A stretch of 64,000 bases of DNA, from the NCBI GenBank assembly GCA_001801465.1, contig MGXT01000008.1, positions 72,177 to 136,176 of the forward strand, in the 5' to 3' direction. Made by a program: the position numbers and the translations under genes. The notes beneath the pieces are model-generated. The model worked only from the letters and a program-made list of their open reading frames with translations. It did not search any database and was not told where the DNA came from. Each line of letters opens with the position of its first letter. Positions within the stretch are counted from its first letter, which is position 1. This stretch comes from Gammaproteobacteria bacterium RIFCSPHIGHO2_12_FULL_35_23. Its GTDB lineage: Bacteria; Pseudomonadota; Gammaproteobacteria; UBA12402. Shown here in pieces: positions 33,745 to 41,587 of the stretch.

Positions 33745-36675
33745 TTACCCAGTACCAGCACCAGGGCTCTGTGGCCTTACACTAGCAGCAGCTTCGCTAA
33801 CCCCAGGCAATGGGGGTCCAGGAGGTGGTGCAGCTAAAGCTTCTGACAGTCCTGCACTAACTCTGCGACGACCACCTCCTATATCACCAGCACTTCCAGT
33901 TTGCATACTTTGTAATAAGCTCATACTAGCTGAGGTAGCAGAAAAACTACCTGCTCTTGTAGGAAGGTGAGCAGCTGTTCTTGCGGCTTTCGCGCCTCCT
34001 CCGTACAAGGTGGTACGAGATGCTACAAGTCCAGTAGGAACAGCTGGAGGCCCCGCCGCCGCTCTAGCAAGTGGCAGCCTAGAAAAACCAAATTGGCCCA
34101 CATTTCTTCCTGTGTCACTTAATATGCCTAACGCTGCCCTAGCGGTGGGTAAAGAAGCAGCGGAATTGGCTCTTGTTAAAACTCCTGTAGGCACTTCTTT
34201 TAAAGGAGGGCGCCCTCCTACTCCTAATGCGCTAGTTCGTTGTGGTAAAGCAGCGGCACTGCTAGCAGCAGGCGGCTGTGCTTTCTCATCTGTCCTTACT
34301 GTAGAAACTAAATCTACAGCAACTGTATCATCATGAGCTCCATCTTCTCCACTAGCGGCAGAGTCTGTGCTGGGAACTAATACAGAGCAAATACTTGCTC
34401 CTAAGTGGAAGGCTAAAGTTCCACCTGAGTTTTGACTTTGTAATGATGATCTAAGAGCAGCAAGACCCGATCGTGCAGAGGGAGGATCAACTAATCTAAC
34501 ACCGCCCCCTGTGCCCTCTGCTGCTGGTTCTGCTATAGCTGCATCACCCGGAACACCTTGGCTTCCAGGTGTATCCGGACTTAATACATCGGCACGAGCA
34601 GGTGTGACTCTACTACCACGAGGAATTGATTTGGCTGTTGCTGACCGTCTAGGATGGTCAGCTGGTTTTGCTTGAGCATCTTGGTCTGCCGTAAATTCTC
34701 TTCTAGCTCTTCCAGCATCGTCTTCCTCATCACTATGAGAAAAGGTAGACAAAGGAGTTCCTTGATTGGCGCTACCTGCTGCTGCAGGAGCACCTGTTGA
34801 AACTCTAGATGGTCTTCTTGGAGTAAATAACCCTTCACCACTTGGAGCTGCAGTGCTTGCTAAAGCTCCTGTGTCTGTAGCACTAACTGCAGCATCAGTT
34901 GGACCACCACTACCTGCAACGACTAAATTTTGAACGCTTATTGAAGGTGATAGAACCATTACAGAAGAAACAGCTCTTGTTAAGGAGGCTCCTTCTCCCG
35001 AAGTGGCAACGTGACCTCCACGTTGTTCACGTAAATTTCCGAGGTTTCCTCCTGTTAAACGAAGAGCTGATCCACTAGGTGATGTAACAGCTCCAGTTTT
35101 TACTAAGGGAGCCCCAGAAGTACCTCTTGGTGGAGAGGTAGGTTTTGCAGCAAGTCTCGATGCTGACGACGACCCACTCGGTAATGCTGAAGCGCTTGCA
35201 CTGCCACCTCTGCCTGCTTCCCCAGCGCCTCCTGCTGCAGCTGCAGTTCCTTCTTTTCCTTCAGCTGGTTCTCGGTGTAAATCACTTAAGACTCTTGAAG
35301 AAGTACCTCTTGGTGGAGGGGTAGGTTTTGCAGCAAGTCTCGATGCTACCCCACTCGATAACGCTAAAGCGCTTGCATCGCCACCTCTGCCTGCTTCCTC
35401 AGCGCCTCCTGCTGCAACGCCAGTCCCAGCATGGTCCCCACTCAAAGCAGTAGCTAGTGGCCTTCCAGTAGTCGAAGTTGTGTCTTCTAATCCAACTCCA
35501 CCTGCTTTTGCACTGGCGCTTCCTCTTCGAAAGCGTGATGTGGCTATAGTTGCAGCTGCAGCTGCGTGTTGAGCTAAGATGGCAGGATCAAGTAAAGGAT
35601 TAGTTGTTGGTTTTTTTGAGCTTTCAACTAATCTTAAAAGCTGTGCCTCTGATAAGAAAGCAGTGGCTGGAAGAATATGACGATCTTGACGCCAGCATGA
35701 AAATAAAAATCTAAGCATTGGTAAACCAATTAAATCGATGCCAAATAAAGATAAAGCTGCTTTGAGGAAATTAGGATTTGCCGCTTTTAAAAAGGCTTCA
35801 CTATAAATATCACCTAATTTATCTAGCGCACAAAAAAATACTTCATCATGATTTGTGAAAGGTCCTAGCTCTAGAGCGCTTAGAGAATCCATAGTATCAA
35901 GAGTTGCTTCACAGTCATCTATAATAGTATCAAAACTGTTAGCTTGTTGAAGTTTTTTAACAGCTTTATTGAGATAAAAACCCAAAAGCATAATAGCAGG
36001 AACTGAAAAGAACCTATCAGGTATTTGATAATAGAATATTCCTTGATTACCACTGATTCGATTTAATTGGTAATGCCGTATTATATAAGAAGTTGGGTAA
36101 ACTGCTTGGCTTACAAATAACGAACCTACAGCAATAGTTAAAGCTGGCGAACTCTCTTGTAAAGCAGTGAGTCCACCTGTTAATACCGCAAAAAAGCTTC
36201 TTACTAAATTTTCCAGCCATCCCCATTTGTCTATCCAGGCTCTATTAAAATCATCATCATAACCCGCTTCACTAAAAAAACGGCTGTAATTTTTATTAGC
36301 TTCATTGACTAAATTTAATGTTAAAACTGCAAAAGCAACAAAAAATAATGCTGTGAAAAGTCGAGAAAGCGAATGAAAGTTAAGAGGAAATAGTCTATCA
36401 ACTTGAATTTCCGGACTTTTTTTAGCTTTTTGGAAAATATATTCTGGGTTATCTAAAATGCCTATAGATCCTAAAAATTTTACCACACCAGATTTAGGCG
36501 GTAGCTCAAGAGGTATTTCTTCCCTACTACCAAAAGTGCCGGCTTCAGGACCAACTCCAATCCCTGCTGTTAATAAAGGTTGACGTGTGCCTCCCATAGA
36601 GCCCCTTCTCCCAGCATCTCCTCTTTCTCCTCCGCCTTGTCCAGCACGCGAACTAAAACCAAGTTTTGGTGGCAT
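33745..36675 (-). CDS. Large low-complexity protein with membrane-associated N-terminal third; candidate effector
   Basis: The 976 residues match no family I recognise. Residues 1-60 are Gly/Arg-rich and disordered. Residues 60-370 look folded, with hydrophobic segments near 105-125, 155-190 and 225-245, so this part may sit in a membrane. The last 600 residues are an Ala/Ser/Gly/Pro/Thr-rich tail with no hydrophobic core. Within it, an arm ending KPTPPPRGTSS is repeated. The frame is GC-richer than its neighbours because of Ala, Gly and Pro codons. The ATG at 36675 has GAGGA upstream. It is monocistronic and opposed to its neighbours. Length and disorder are typical of Legionellales effectors, but this is inference. 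Confidence 0.72.
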   Translation of the reverse strand: MPPKLGFSSRAGQGGGERGDAGRRGSMGGTRQPLLTAGIGVGPEAGTFGSREEIPLELPPKSGVVKFLGSIGILDNPEYIFQKAKKSPEIQVDRLFPLNFHSLSRLFTALFFVAFAVLTLNLVNEANKNYSRFFSEAGYDDDFNRAWIDKWGWLENLVRSFFAVLTGGLTALQESSPALTIAVGSLFVSQAVYPTSYIIRHYQLNRISGNQGIFYYQIPDRFFSVPAIMLLGFYLNKAVKKLQQANSFDTIIDDCEATLDTMDSLSALELGPFTNHDEVFFCALDKLGDIYSEAFLKAANPNFLKAALSLFGIDLIGLPMLRFLFSCWRQDRHILPATAFLSEAQLLRLVESSKKPTTNPLLDPAILAQHAAAAATIATSRFRRGSASAKAGGVGLEDTTSTTGRPLATALSGDHAGTGVAAGGAEEAGRGGDASALALSSGVASRLAAKPTPPPRGTSSRVLSDLHREPAEGKEGTAAAAGGAGEAGRGGSASASALPSGSSSASRLAAKPTSPPRGTSGAPLVKTGAVTSPSGSALRLTGGNLGNLREQRGGHVATSGEGASLTRAVSSVMVLSPSISVQNLVVAGSGGPTDAAVSATDTGALASTAAPSGEGLFTPRRPSRVSTGAPAAAGSANQGTPLSTFSHSDEEDDAGRARREFTADQDAQAKPADHPRRSATAKSIPRGSRVTPARADVLSPDTPGSQGVPGDAAIAEPAAEGTGGGVRLVDPPSARSGLAALRSSLQSQNSGGTLAFHLGASICSVLVPSTDSAASGEDGAHDDTVAVDLVSTVRTDEKAQPPAASSAAALPQRTSALGVGGRPPLKEVPTGVLTRANSAASLPTARAALGILSDTGRNVGQFGFSRLPLARAAAGPPAVPTGLVASRTTLYGGGAKAARTAAHLPTRAGSFSATSASMSLLQSMQTGSAGDIGGGRRRVSAGLSEALAAPPPGPPLPGVSEAAASVRPQSPGAGTG
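35118..35239. repeat. Direct DNA repeat in the low-complexity gene, copy 1
   Basis: About 122 bases closely match copy 2 at 35301-35416, differing by scattered substitutions and one six-base insertion. Both encode an Ala/Gly/Ser stretch followed by RLAAKPTxPPRGTS. Confidence 0.75.
35301..35416. repeat. Direct DNA repeat in the low-complexity gene, copy 2
   Basis: This is the second copy of the 120-base repeat, in the same reading frame and 62 bases beyond copy 1. The close DNA match indicates a recent internal duplication. Confidence 0.75.
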
Positions 36676-36925
36676 AATAATCCTCTTTCCAGCAATGTTG
36701 CCGTATGTTGCATACGGAAATTAAAATTGTGCAAATAATAACATCAATGGCTTAAAAAACACTTAAGTAAAACGATAATTCTTTTCTAAGAAAGTGATTT
36801 ATTTCAAATAAAAGGTTTAATCGGTAGAGTATTTATTAATATTACTTGTTAAATTAAAACCTTATCTTGAGTCTCTAGGCTGTTTTTAGGATAATGAGGC
36901 TAGTCAGAAATGAGGGTATTAGTCG

Positions 36926-37123
36926 ATGAGTCAAGATAAAGGGCTAAGAGCTTGTGAAACAAAAGCGTATAAAGTATATCATAAAGATTTGCCTGCCAGT
37001 TGTCCTCTGCCTGCGATGCGAGTCTGGGATGCTCATCCTAGAGTTTATTTGCCTTTAGAAGAAATTGGTCAAAAAGCCGTTTGTCCTTATTGTGGGGCAA
37101 ACTATGAATTAGTTGAAGCTTGA
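36926..37123 (+). CDS. Small CHCC-type zinc-finger protein (NDUFS6/Lpg-like)
   Basis: The 65-residue product has the C-terminal zinc-binding motif of the zf-CHCC family. The motif begins with HPRVYLPLEE, where His is the first ligand, and ends CPYCGANYELVE. The family includes the mitochondrial complex I accessory subunit NDUFS6 and many small proteobacterial proteins of unknown role. The ATG at 36926 is preceded by GAGGGTATT. It lies just before waaF, whose start is 30 bases after the stop, so the genes may be co-transcribed. Confidence 0.85.
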   Translation: MSQDKGLRACETKAYKVYHKDLPASCPLPAMRVWDAHPRVYLPLEEIGQKAVCPYCGANYELVEA

Positions 37124-37152
37124 TTTTAAGCATCACAGTCGAAAGGAAAAAC

Positions 37153-38166
37153 GTGGCGACAGAGAAAATATTAATCGTTGGGCCTGCTTGGATAGGCGAT
37201 ATGGTCATGGCTCAGACTCTATTTAAAACTTTGCGACAACAATATCCCTTAGCCGAACTTCATGTACTAGCGCCAGATTGGACGCGTGCTTTATTAAGCC
37301 GTATGCCAGAAATTAATAAAGCTATTAGCTTACCGTTTGCTCATGGTGAACTTAATTTAAAAAAACGTTGGCAATTAGGTCGTAGTTTACGGCAAGCTAA
37401 TTATAGTCAGGCGATAGTCTTACCCAATTCTTTTAAATCGGCGTTAATTCCTTTTTTTGCAGGCATTAAAAAGCGCATTGGTTGGCGTGGAGAATTTCGT
37501 TATGGATTATTAAGTGAGTTACGAATTTTAAATAAAACCCAATACCCTTTAATGATAGAACGTTTTATGGCTTTAGGAGTACCATCAACGCAATTATTAA
37601 AAAAACCTTACCCATTACCACAGTTAATAATCAATCACGATTCATTGCAAGCCGTTGCTAATAAATATCAGCTTCAGGTTGATAAGCCTATTATAGCTTT
37701 ATGTCCAGGTGTGGCCTTTGGCCCCTCTAAACGATGGCCGGCAGAATATTTTGCAGAGGTTGCTAAATCAAAACTACAAGAAGGTTATCAAATTTGGTTA
37801 TTTGGTTCTTTGGCAGACAAGCCTTTAGCAGAAATAATTCAAGCACAAAATAATAAGCGATGCGTCGATTTATGTGGTGGAACTAGTTTAGCTGAAGCTA
37901 TTGATTTACTGTCTTTAGCTAAACTTATTGTTACCAACGATTCCGGGTTAATGCATATTGGCGCAGCATTACACAAACCATTGATTGCTATTTATGGTTC
38001 TACTAGTGCTGATTTTACACCGCCTCTCGGAGATAGAGTAAAAATCTTAAATCTAAACTTAGCGTGTAGTCCTTGTTTTAAACGTGAATGTCCATTAGGC
38101 CACTTACGATGCATGAAAGATTTAACGCCAGAGCAAGTCATAACAGCTATAAAAGAGTTTATATAA
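37153..38166 (+). CDS. waaF: Lipopolysaccharide heptosyltransferase II
   Basis: WaaF adds the second heptose to the inner core of lipopolysaccharide. The 337-residue product is a GT-9 glycosyltransferase. The N-terminal motif ILIVGPAWIGDMVMAQTLF is conserved. The C-terminal ADP-heptose binding region has CPGVAFGPSKRWPAEYFAEV and VTNDSGLMHIGAALHKPLIAIYGST. I use the GTG at 37153, with GAAAGG upstream; in-frame codons further upstream overlap the previous gene and lack a binding site. The waaC gene starts five bases after the stop. Confidence 0.95.
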   Translation: MATEKILIVGPAWIGDMVMAQTLFKTLRQQYPLAELHVLAPDWTRALLSRMPEINKAISLPFAHGELNLKKRWQLGRSLRQANYSQAIVLPNSFKSALIPFFAGIKKRIGWRGEFRYGLLSELRILNKTQYPLMIERFMALGVPSTQLLKKPYPLPQLIINHDSLQAVANKYQLQVDKPIIALCPGVAFGPSKRWPAEYFAEVAKSKLQEGYQIWLFGSLADKPLAEIIQAQNNKRCVDLCGGTSLAEAIDLLSLAKLIVTNDSGLMHIGAALHKPLIAIYGSTSADFTPPLGDRVKILNLNLACSPCFKRECPLGHLRCMKDLTPEQVITAIKEFI

Positions 38167-38171
38167 AGCAA

Positions 38172-39206
38172 ATGAAAGTATTAATTATCAAAATGTCTTC
38201 CTTAGGCGATATACTGCATACTTTGCCGGCGTTAACGGATGCAGGAATTAATTTGCCTGGCATTCAGTTCGATTGGGTAATTGAAGAGGCTTTTGCTGAA
38301 ATACCTGCTTGGCATCCTTTAGTGCGACGAGTCATTCCTATTGCTTTTCGCAAATTAAGAAAAACACCTTTACAATCTTTATTTAGTAAAACTTGGCGGA
38401 ATTTTCGTCAGCAGTTGAAGCAAGAACGCTACGATTTAATTTTGGATGCACAAGGATTATTAAAAAGTGTTTGGATTAGTAGTATGGCACGAGGTCCAAA
38501 AGCTGGGCTTGATAAACATTCTGCTTGGGAACCTATCGCTAGTCTTTTTTATCAGCGCAAATATGCGGTTAATCCAGCTCAACACGCAGTAACTCGAGCT
38601 AGAGAATTATTTGCCAAAGCATTAGGGTATGGTAAACCTCAGAACGTAGCTACTTATGGTATTAGTCAAGATAGGTTTAGGACAAAATCTATACCTTATA
38701 AGCAGTATGTGGTATTTCTCCATGGTACTACTTGGCAAACTAAATTGTGGCCAGAAAATTATTGGCAGGCTCTGGCCAATATCTTGTCTGCAGCAGGGTA
38801 TCAAATTTTACTACCGTGGGGAAATGAGGCAGAACAGGCTCGGGCTGAACGAATTGTTAAGTCTTGTGTTACTGCTCAAGTTTTACCAAAGTTAACGCTT
38901 ACTGAAATGGCTACTATTCTTTGCAGTGCTAAGGCCGTGGTTGCAGTCGATACGGGGTTAGGGCACGTAGCAGCGGCTTTAGGTAAGCCAACGGTTTCTT
39001 TGTATGGACCTACTGATCCTAAAGAAATAGGAACTTTAGGCGACAACCAAGTACATTTGTCAGCAAATTTTCTTTGTGCGCCTTGTTTGCAACGGTTTTG
39101 TACTTATCAAGGCGCAAGCGATGAAAAGCCAGCTTGTTTTACCATGATACCACCTGATCAAGTCTGGCAAACCTTACAGCGTTTTCTTATGACCAAATCT
39201 GACTAA
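38172..39206 (+). CDS. waaC: Lipopolysaccharide heptosyltransferase I
   Basis: WaaC adds the first heptose to Kdo in the inner core. The 344-residue GT-9 enzyme begins MKVLIIKMSSLGDILHTLPAL. It has HGTTWQTKLWPENYWQ and VAVDTGLGHVAAALGKPTVSLYGPTDP in the C-terminal half. The ATG at 38172 is used, because the upstream in-frame extension lies within waaF. Together with waaF it implies a heptose-containing core. Confidence 0.95.
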   Translation: MKVLIIKMSSLGDILHTLPALTDAGINLPGIQFDWVIEEAFAEIPAWHPLVRRVIPIAFRKLRKTPLQSLFSKTWRNFRQQLKQERYDLILDAQGLLKSVWISSMARGPKAGLDKHSAWEPIASLFYQRKYAVNPAQHAVTRARELFAKALGYGKPQNVATYGISQDRFRTKSIPYKQYVVFLHGTTWQTKLWPENYWQALANILSAAGYQILLPWGNEAEQARAERIVKSCVTAQVLPKLTLTEMATILCSAKAVVAVDTGLGHVAAALGKPTVSLYGPTDPKEIGTLGDNQVHLSANFLCAPCLQRFCTYQGASDEKPACFTMIPPDQVWQTLQRFLMTKSD

Positions 39207-39336
39207 GAGAGGTTAATATTAATTAATCGCTAGTATTGAAGTTTCAAATTCACTTCCCTAGAATCAGATCATTTTGTTAGAATCGATTAATTTAATGTAA
39301 TAGCCTAATCAAGCAGCTAGTTAATAAGGATTATAA

Positions 39337-40149
39337 GTGTTACATATAGAGCAACAATTTTTAAACGAGCTACCGGAAGCAAATTTTGCAAGCTTGATGG
39401 CTTTACCAGGTAAAGTTTACCGTCAACTTGATAGCCGGCAAACTTTGCGGTTTGAGTTAGCAGGAAAAGGTTATTTTATTAAAAAGCATTTTGGTGTTGG
39501 TTGGCGTGAGATCATCAAAAATCTTTATTTGGGTAAACTACCAGTCATTAGTGCAAACAATGAAAGACTAGCATTACAAAAATTAGCAAAACATCAAATT
39601 AAGGTACCTAAACTTATTGCTTATGGCAGTCAGGGAACTAATCCAGCTACTAGACAGTCATTTATTATTATGGAAGAAGTGATTCGTGCCATAAGTTTAG
39701 AAGATTTGTGTCGTGATTGGGCTAAAAAGAAACCAAACTTTGTATTGAAACAAAGAATAATTCAGCAGGTTGGTTTAATAGTTAATAAAATGCACAGGTT
39801 AGGGATTAATCATCGAGACTGTTACCTTTGTCATTTTTTGTTTTATAAACCTTCAGCTAATGAAATTTATCCAACTATTTATCTTATTGATTTGCATCGT
39901 GCGCAATTACGGAAACAAGTCCCAGTTCGTTGGATTGAAAAGGACTTGGCAGGTTTATATTTTTCCAGCATGGCCATTGGCTTAACAAAGCGTGATTTGC
40001 TGCGATTTTTAGAGGTTTATTTTTGTTTACCCTGGCGAAAGATTTTGCAAATGCATAGTCAACTATTAAAAAGAGTTGAAAATAAAGCGCATTGTCTTTA
40101 TCAAAAGGAATATAATCAATCTTCCCCATTAACTAGGTTTTTTAAATAA
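39337..40149 (+). CDS. waaP: WaaP-like lipopolysaccharide core heptose kinase
   Basis: The product is a 270-residue protein kinase-like enzyme of the WaaP/InaA group that phosphorylates inner-core heptose. The N-lobe Lys is in KGYFIKKHFGVGW. Catalytic motifs are HRDCYLCHFLF (brick-like HRD with Asp) and IYLIDLHRAQLR. The NERLALQKLAKHQIKVPKLIAYG stretch is typical of WaaP. The GTG at 39337 has AAGGA upstream. Its stop shares one base with the start of the next kinase-like gene. Another LPS kinase of the same family is possible but WaaP fits best. Confidence 0.88.
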   Translation: MLHIEQQFLNELPEANFASLMALPGKVYRQLDSRQTLRFELAGKGYFIKKHFGVGWREIIKNLYLGKLPVISANNERLALQKLAKHQIKVPKLIAYGSQGTNPATRQSFIIMEEVIRAISLEDLCRDWAKKKPNFVLKQRIIQQVGLIVNKMHRLGINHRDCYLCHFLFYKPSANEIYPTIYLIDLHRAQLRKQVPVRWIEKDLAGLYFSSMAIGLTKRDLLRFLEVYFCLPWRKILQMHSQLLKRVENKAHCLYQKEYNQSSPLTRFFK

Positions 40150-41573
40150 TGGCCATAGAGTTAAGTTATTTCACCAATCAACAACAATTCGAGGGGCTAA
40201 CTTTTAAGAATTTTAAGCCTTTTTTGTTGATTATTAATGACCAAGAGTTTTTAGCTGAAAAAATTATACGCTTGTTGCCTCAAAAACGGTTAGTTTTAAG
40301 TGGTGTATGGCAGAATAAAAAAGTTATTATTAAAGTGTTTTTTGATAAACAAGCTAGGCAGCATTTTAATCGCGAACTTATTGGTTATCATCTATTAGAA
40401 GAAAAGGGTATAGCCATTGCCCCTGTGTTTTTTGCTAATGAATTGAGTGTAAAAAATGTCTACGCAGTAATTTACTTGGAATTTTATCCTGCCAAGAAAA
40501 TTTCGCAACTGATTGAGAATGAAAATGAAGAACGTGCCGAGTTTTGGTTGTATCAAACTCAGCAAGTAATAACCAAACTTCATCAGGTGGGGCTTTTACA
40601 AACCGATTTACATTTAAATAATTTTGTTTTAGTAGGGGATGATATTTATCTACTAGATTATGCTTCCATCAAACAAGCTACTGATAAAAAAAAGCAATTG
40701 GAAAATATTGCATTATTTTACGTACAATTTCCAGCCAATCTGTTTCATTTAATAAAAAAATTGTTTTTTGAATATTGCGTACTTTGTCAACAAAGCAATG
40801 ATCCGCTATTGGAAAAAAGCCTGTTCACAAGAATCCAGGCACTTTCTTGGCAGCGAGGGCAAGCATTTCAAAAAAAATGTTTACGGACTAGCACAGATTT
40901 TGTGGCTAGTCATTCTTCGACACAACTCTCAGTTTATCGGCGAAGCGAAGAACAGCAAATGTTGCTAGCTTTTATTAAAGATCCGGAAAAAATGCTCCAT
41001 TCATTGCCAACTAAAATACTGAAAGCTGGCAATACTAGCACAGTGTTGCAAGTGATGATGGATGATAAATGGTATATTGTAAAACGGTATAATGTAAAAA
41101 GCTGGTGGCATTTTTTCACGCACTGTTGGCGCAAGAGTCGAGCTATTAAAAGTTGGTGTAATGCTAATTTATTACAATTAATGAATATTCCTACTGCCAA
41201 GCCACTTGCAGTAATTGAAAATAAAGTTTTAGGGTTAACCACAACTAGCTATGTACTAATGGAATTTTTAAGTGATGAGATTTTATTAGATAGATTATTA
41301 ATTACTGTTGATCAAGAAATTATTCAACAAGTAATAAAGATATTAAATGAATTAGCTGCATTACAGCTTGCTCATGGTGATCTGAAGGCCAATAATTTTA
41401 TCATTGCCCAGGAAAGGGCTTATTTAATTGATCTGGATGCGATGAAGCATTATCGAAAAGCTTCACTATGGCGTAGAGCATTTAAAAAAGATATTCTTCG
41501 CTTTAGAAAAAACTGGTGGCTATACCCAGAAATTCTACAAGCGTTTAATGTAATTGATAAAGATAGGCTTTAA
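40149..41573 (+). CDS. Fusion of two lipopolysaccharide-kinase-like domains
   Basis: The 474-residue product contains two kinase-like domains in tandem. The first has Lys62 (KVIIKVFF), a catalytic Asp153 in QTDLHLNNF and a metal-binding Asp170 in LLDYAS. The second has Lys312 (YIVKRYN), Asp411 in HGDLKANNF and Asp428 in LIDLDA. Both sets of catalytic residues look complete, though HRD is changed to QTD and HGD. The likely substrate is the lipopolysaccharide core, given waaF, waaC and waaP upstream, but no linker or membrane anchor shows this directly. It begins with a one-base overlap with waaP. Confidence 0.78.
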   Translation: MAIELSYFTNQQQFEGLTFKNFKPFLLIINDQEFLAEKIIRLLPQKRLVLSGVWQNKKVIIKVFFDKQARQHFNRELIGYHLLEEKGIAIAPVFFANELSVKNVYAVIYLEFYPAKKISQLIENENEERAEFWLYQTQQVITKLHQVGLLQTDLHLNNFVLVGDDIYLLDYASIKQATDKKKQLENIALFYVQFPANLFHLIKKLFFEYCVLCQQSNDPLLEKSLFTRIQALSWQRGQAFQKKCLRTSTDFVASHSSTQLSVYRRSEEQQMLLAFIKDPEKMLHSLPTKILKAGNTSTVLQVMMDDKWYIVKRYNVKSWWHFFTHCWRKSRAIKSWCNANLLQLMNIPTAKPLAVIENKVLGLTTTSYVLMEFLSDEILLDRLLITVDQEIIQQVIKILNELAALQLAHGDLKANNFIIAQERAYLIDLDAMKHYRKASLWRRAFKKDILRFRKNWWLYPEILQAFNVIDKDRL

Positions 41574-41587
41574 TCAAAACTCTTAAA

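Noticed and set aside
33692..34336. Plus-strand frames over the low-complexity gene
   Set aside because: They are opposite-strand readings of Ala/Gly/Pro codons; the minus strand has the long frame with a binding site and a folded N-terminus.
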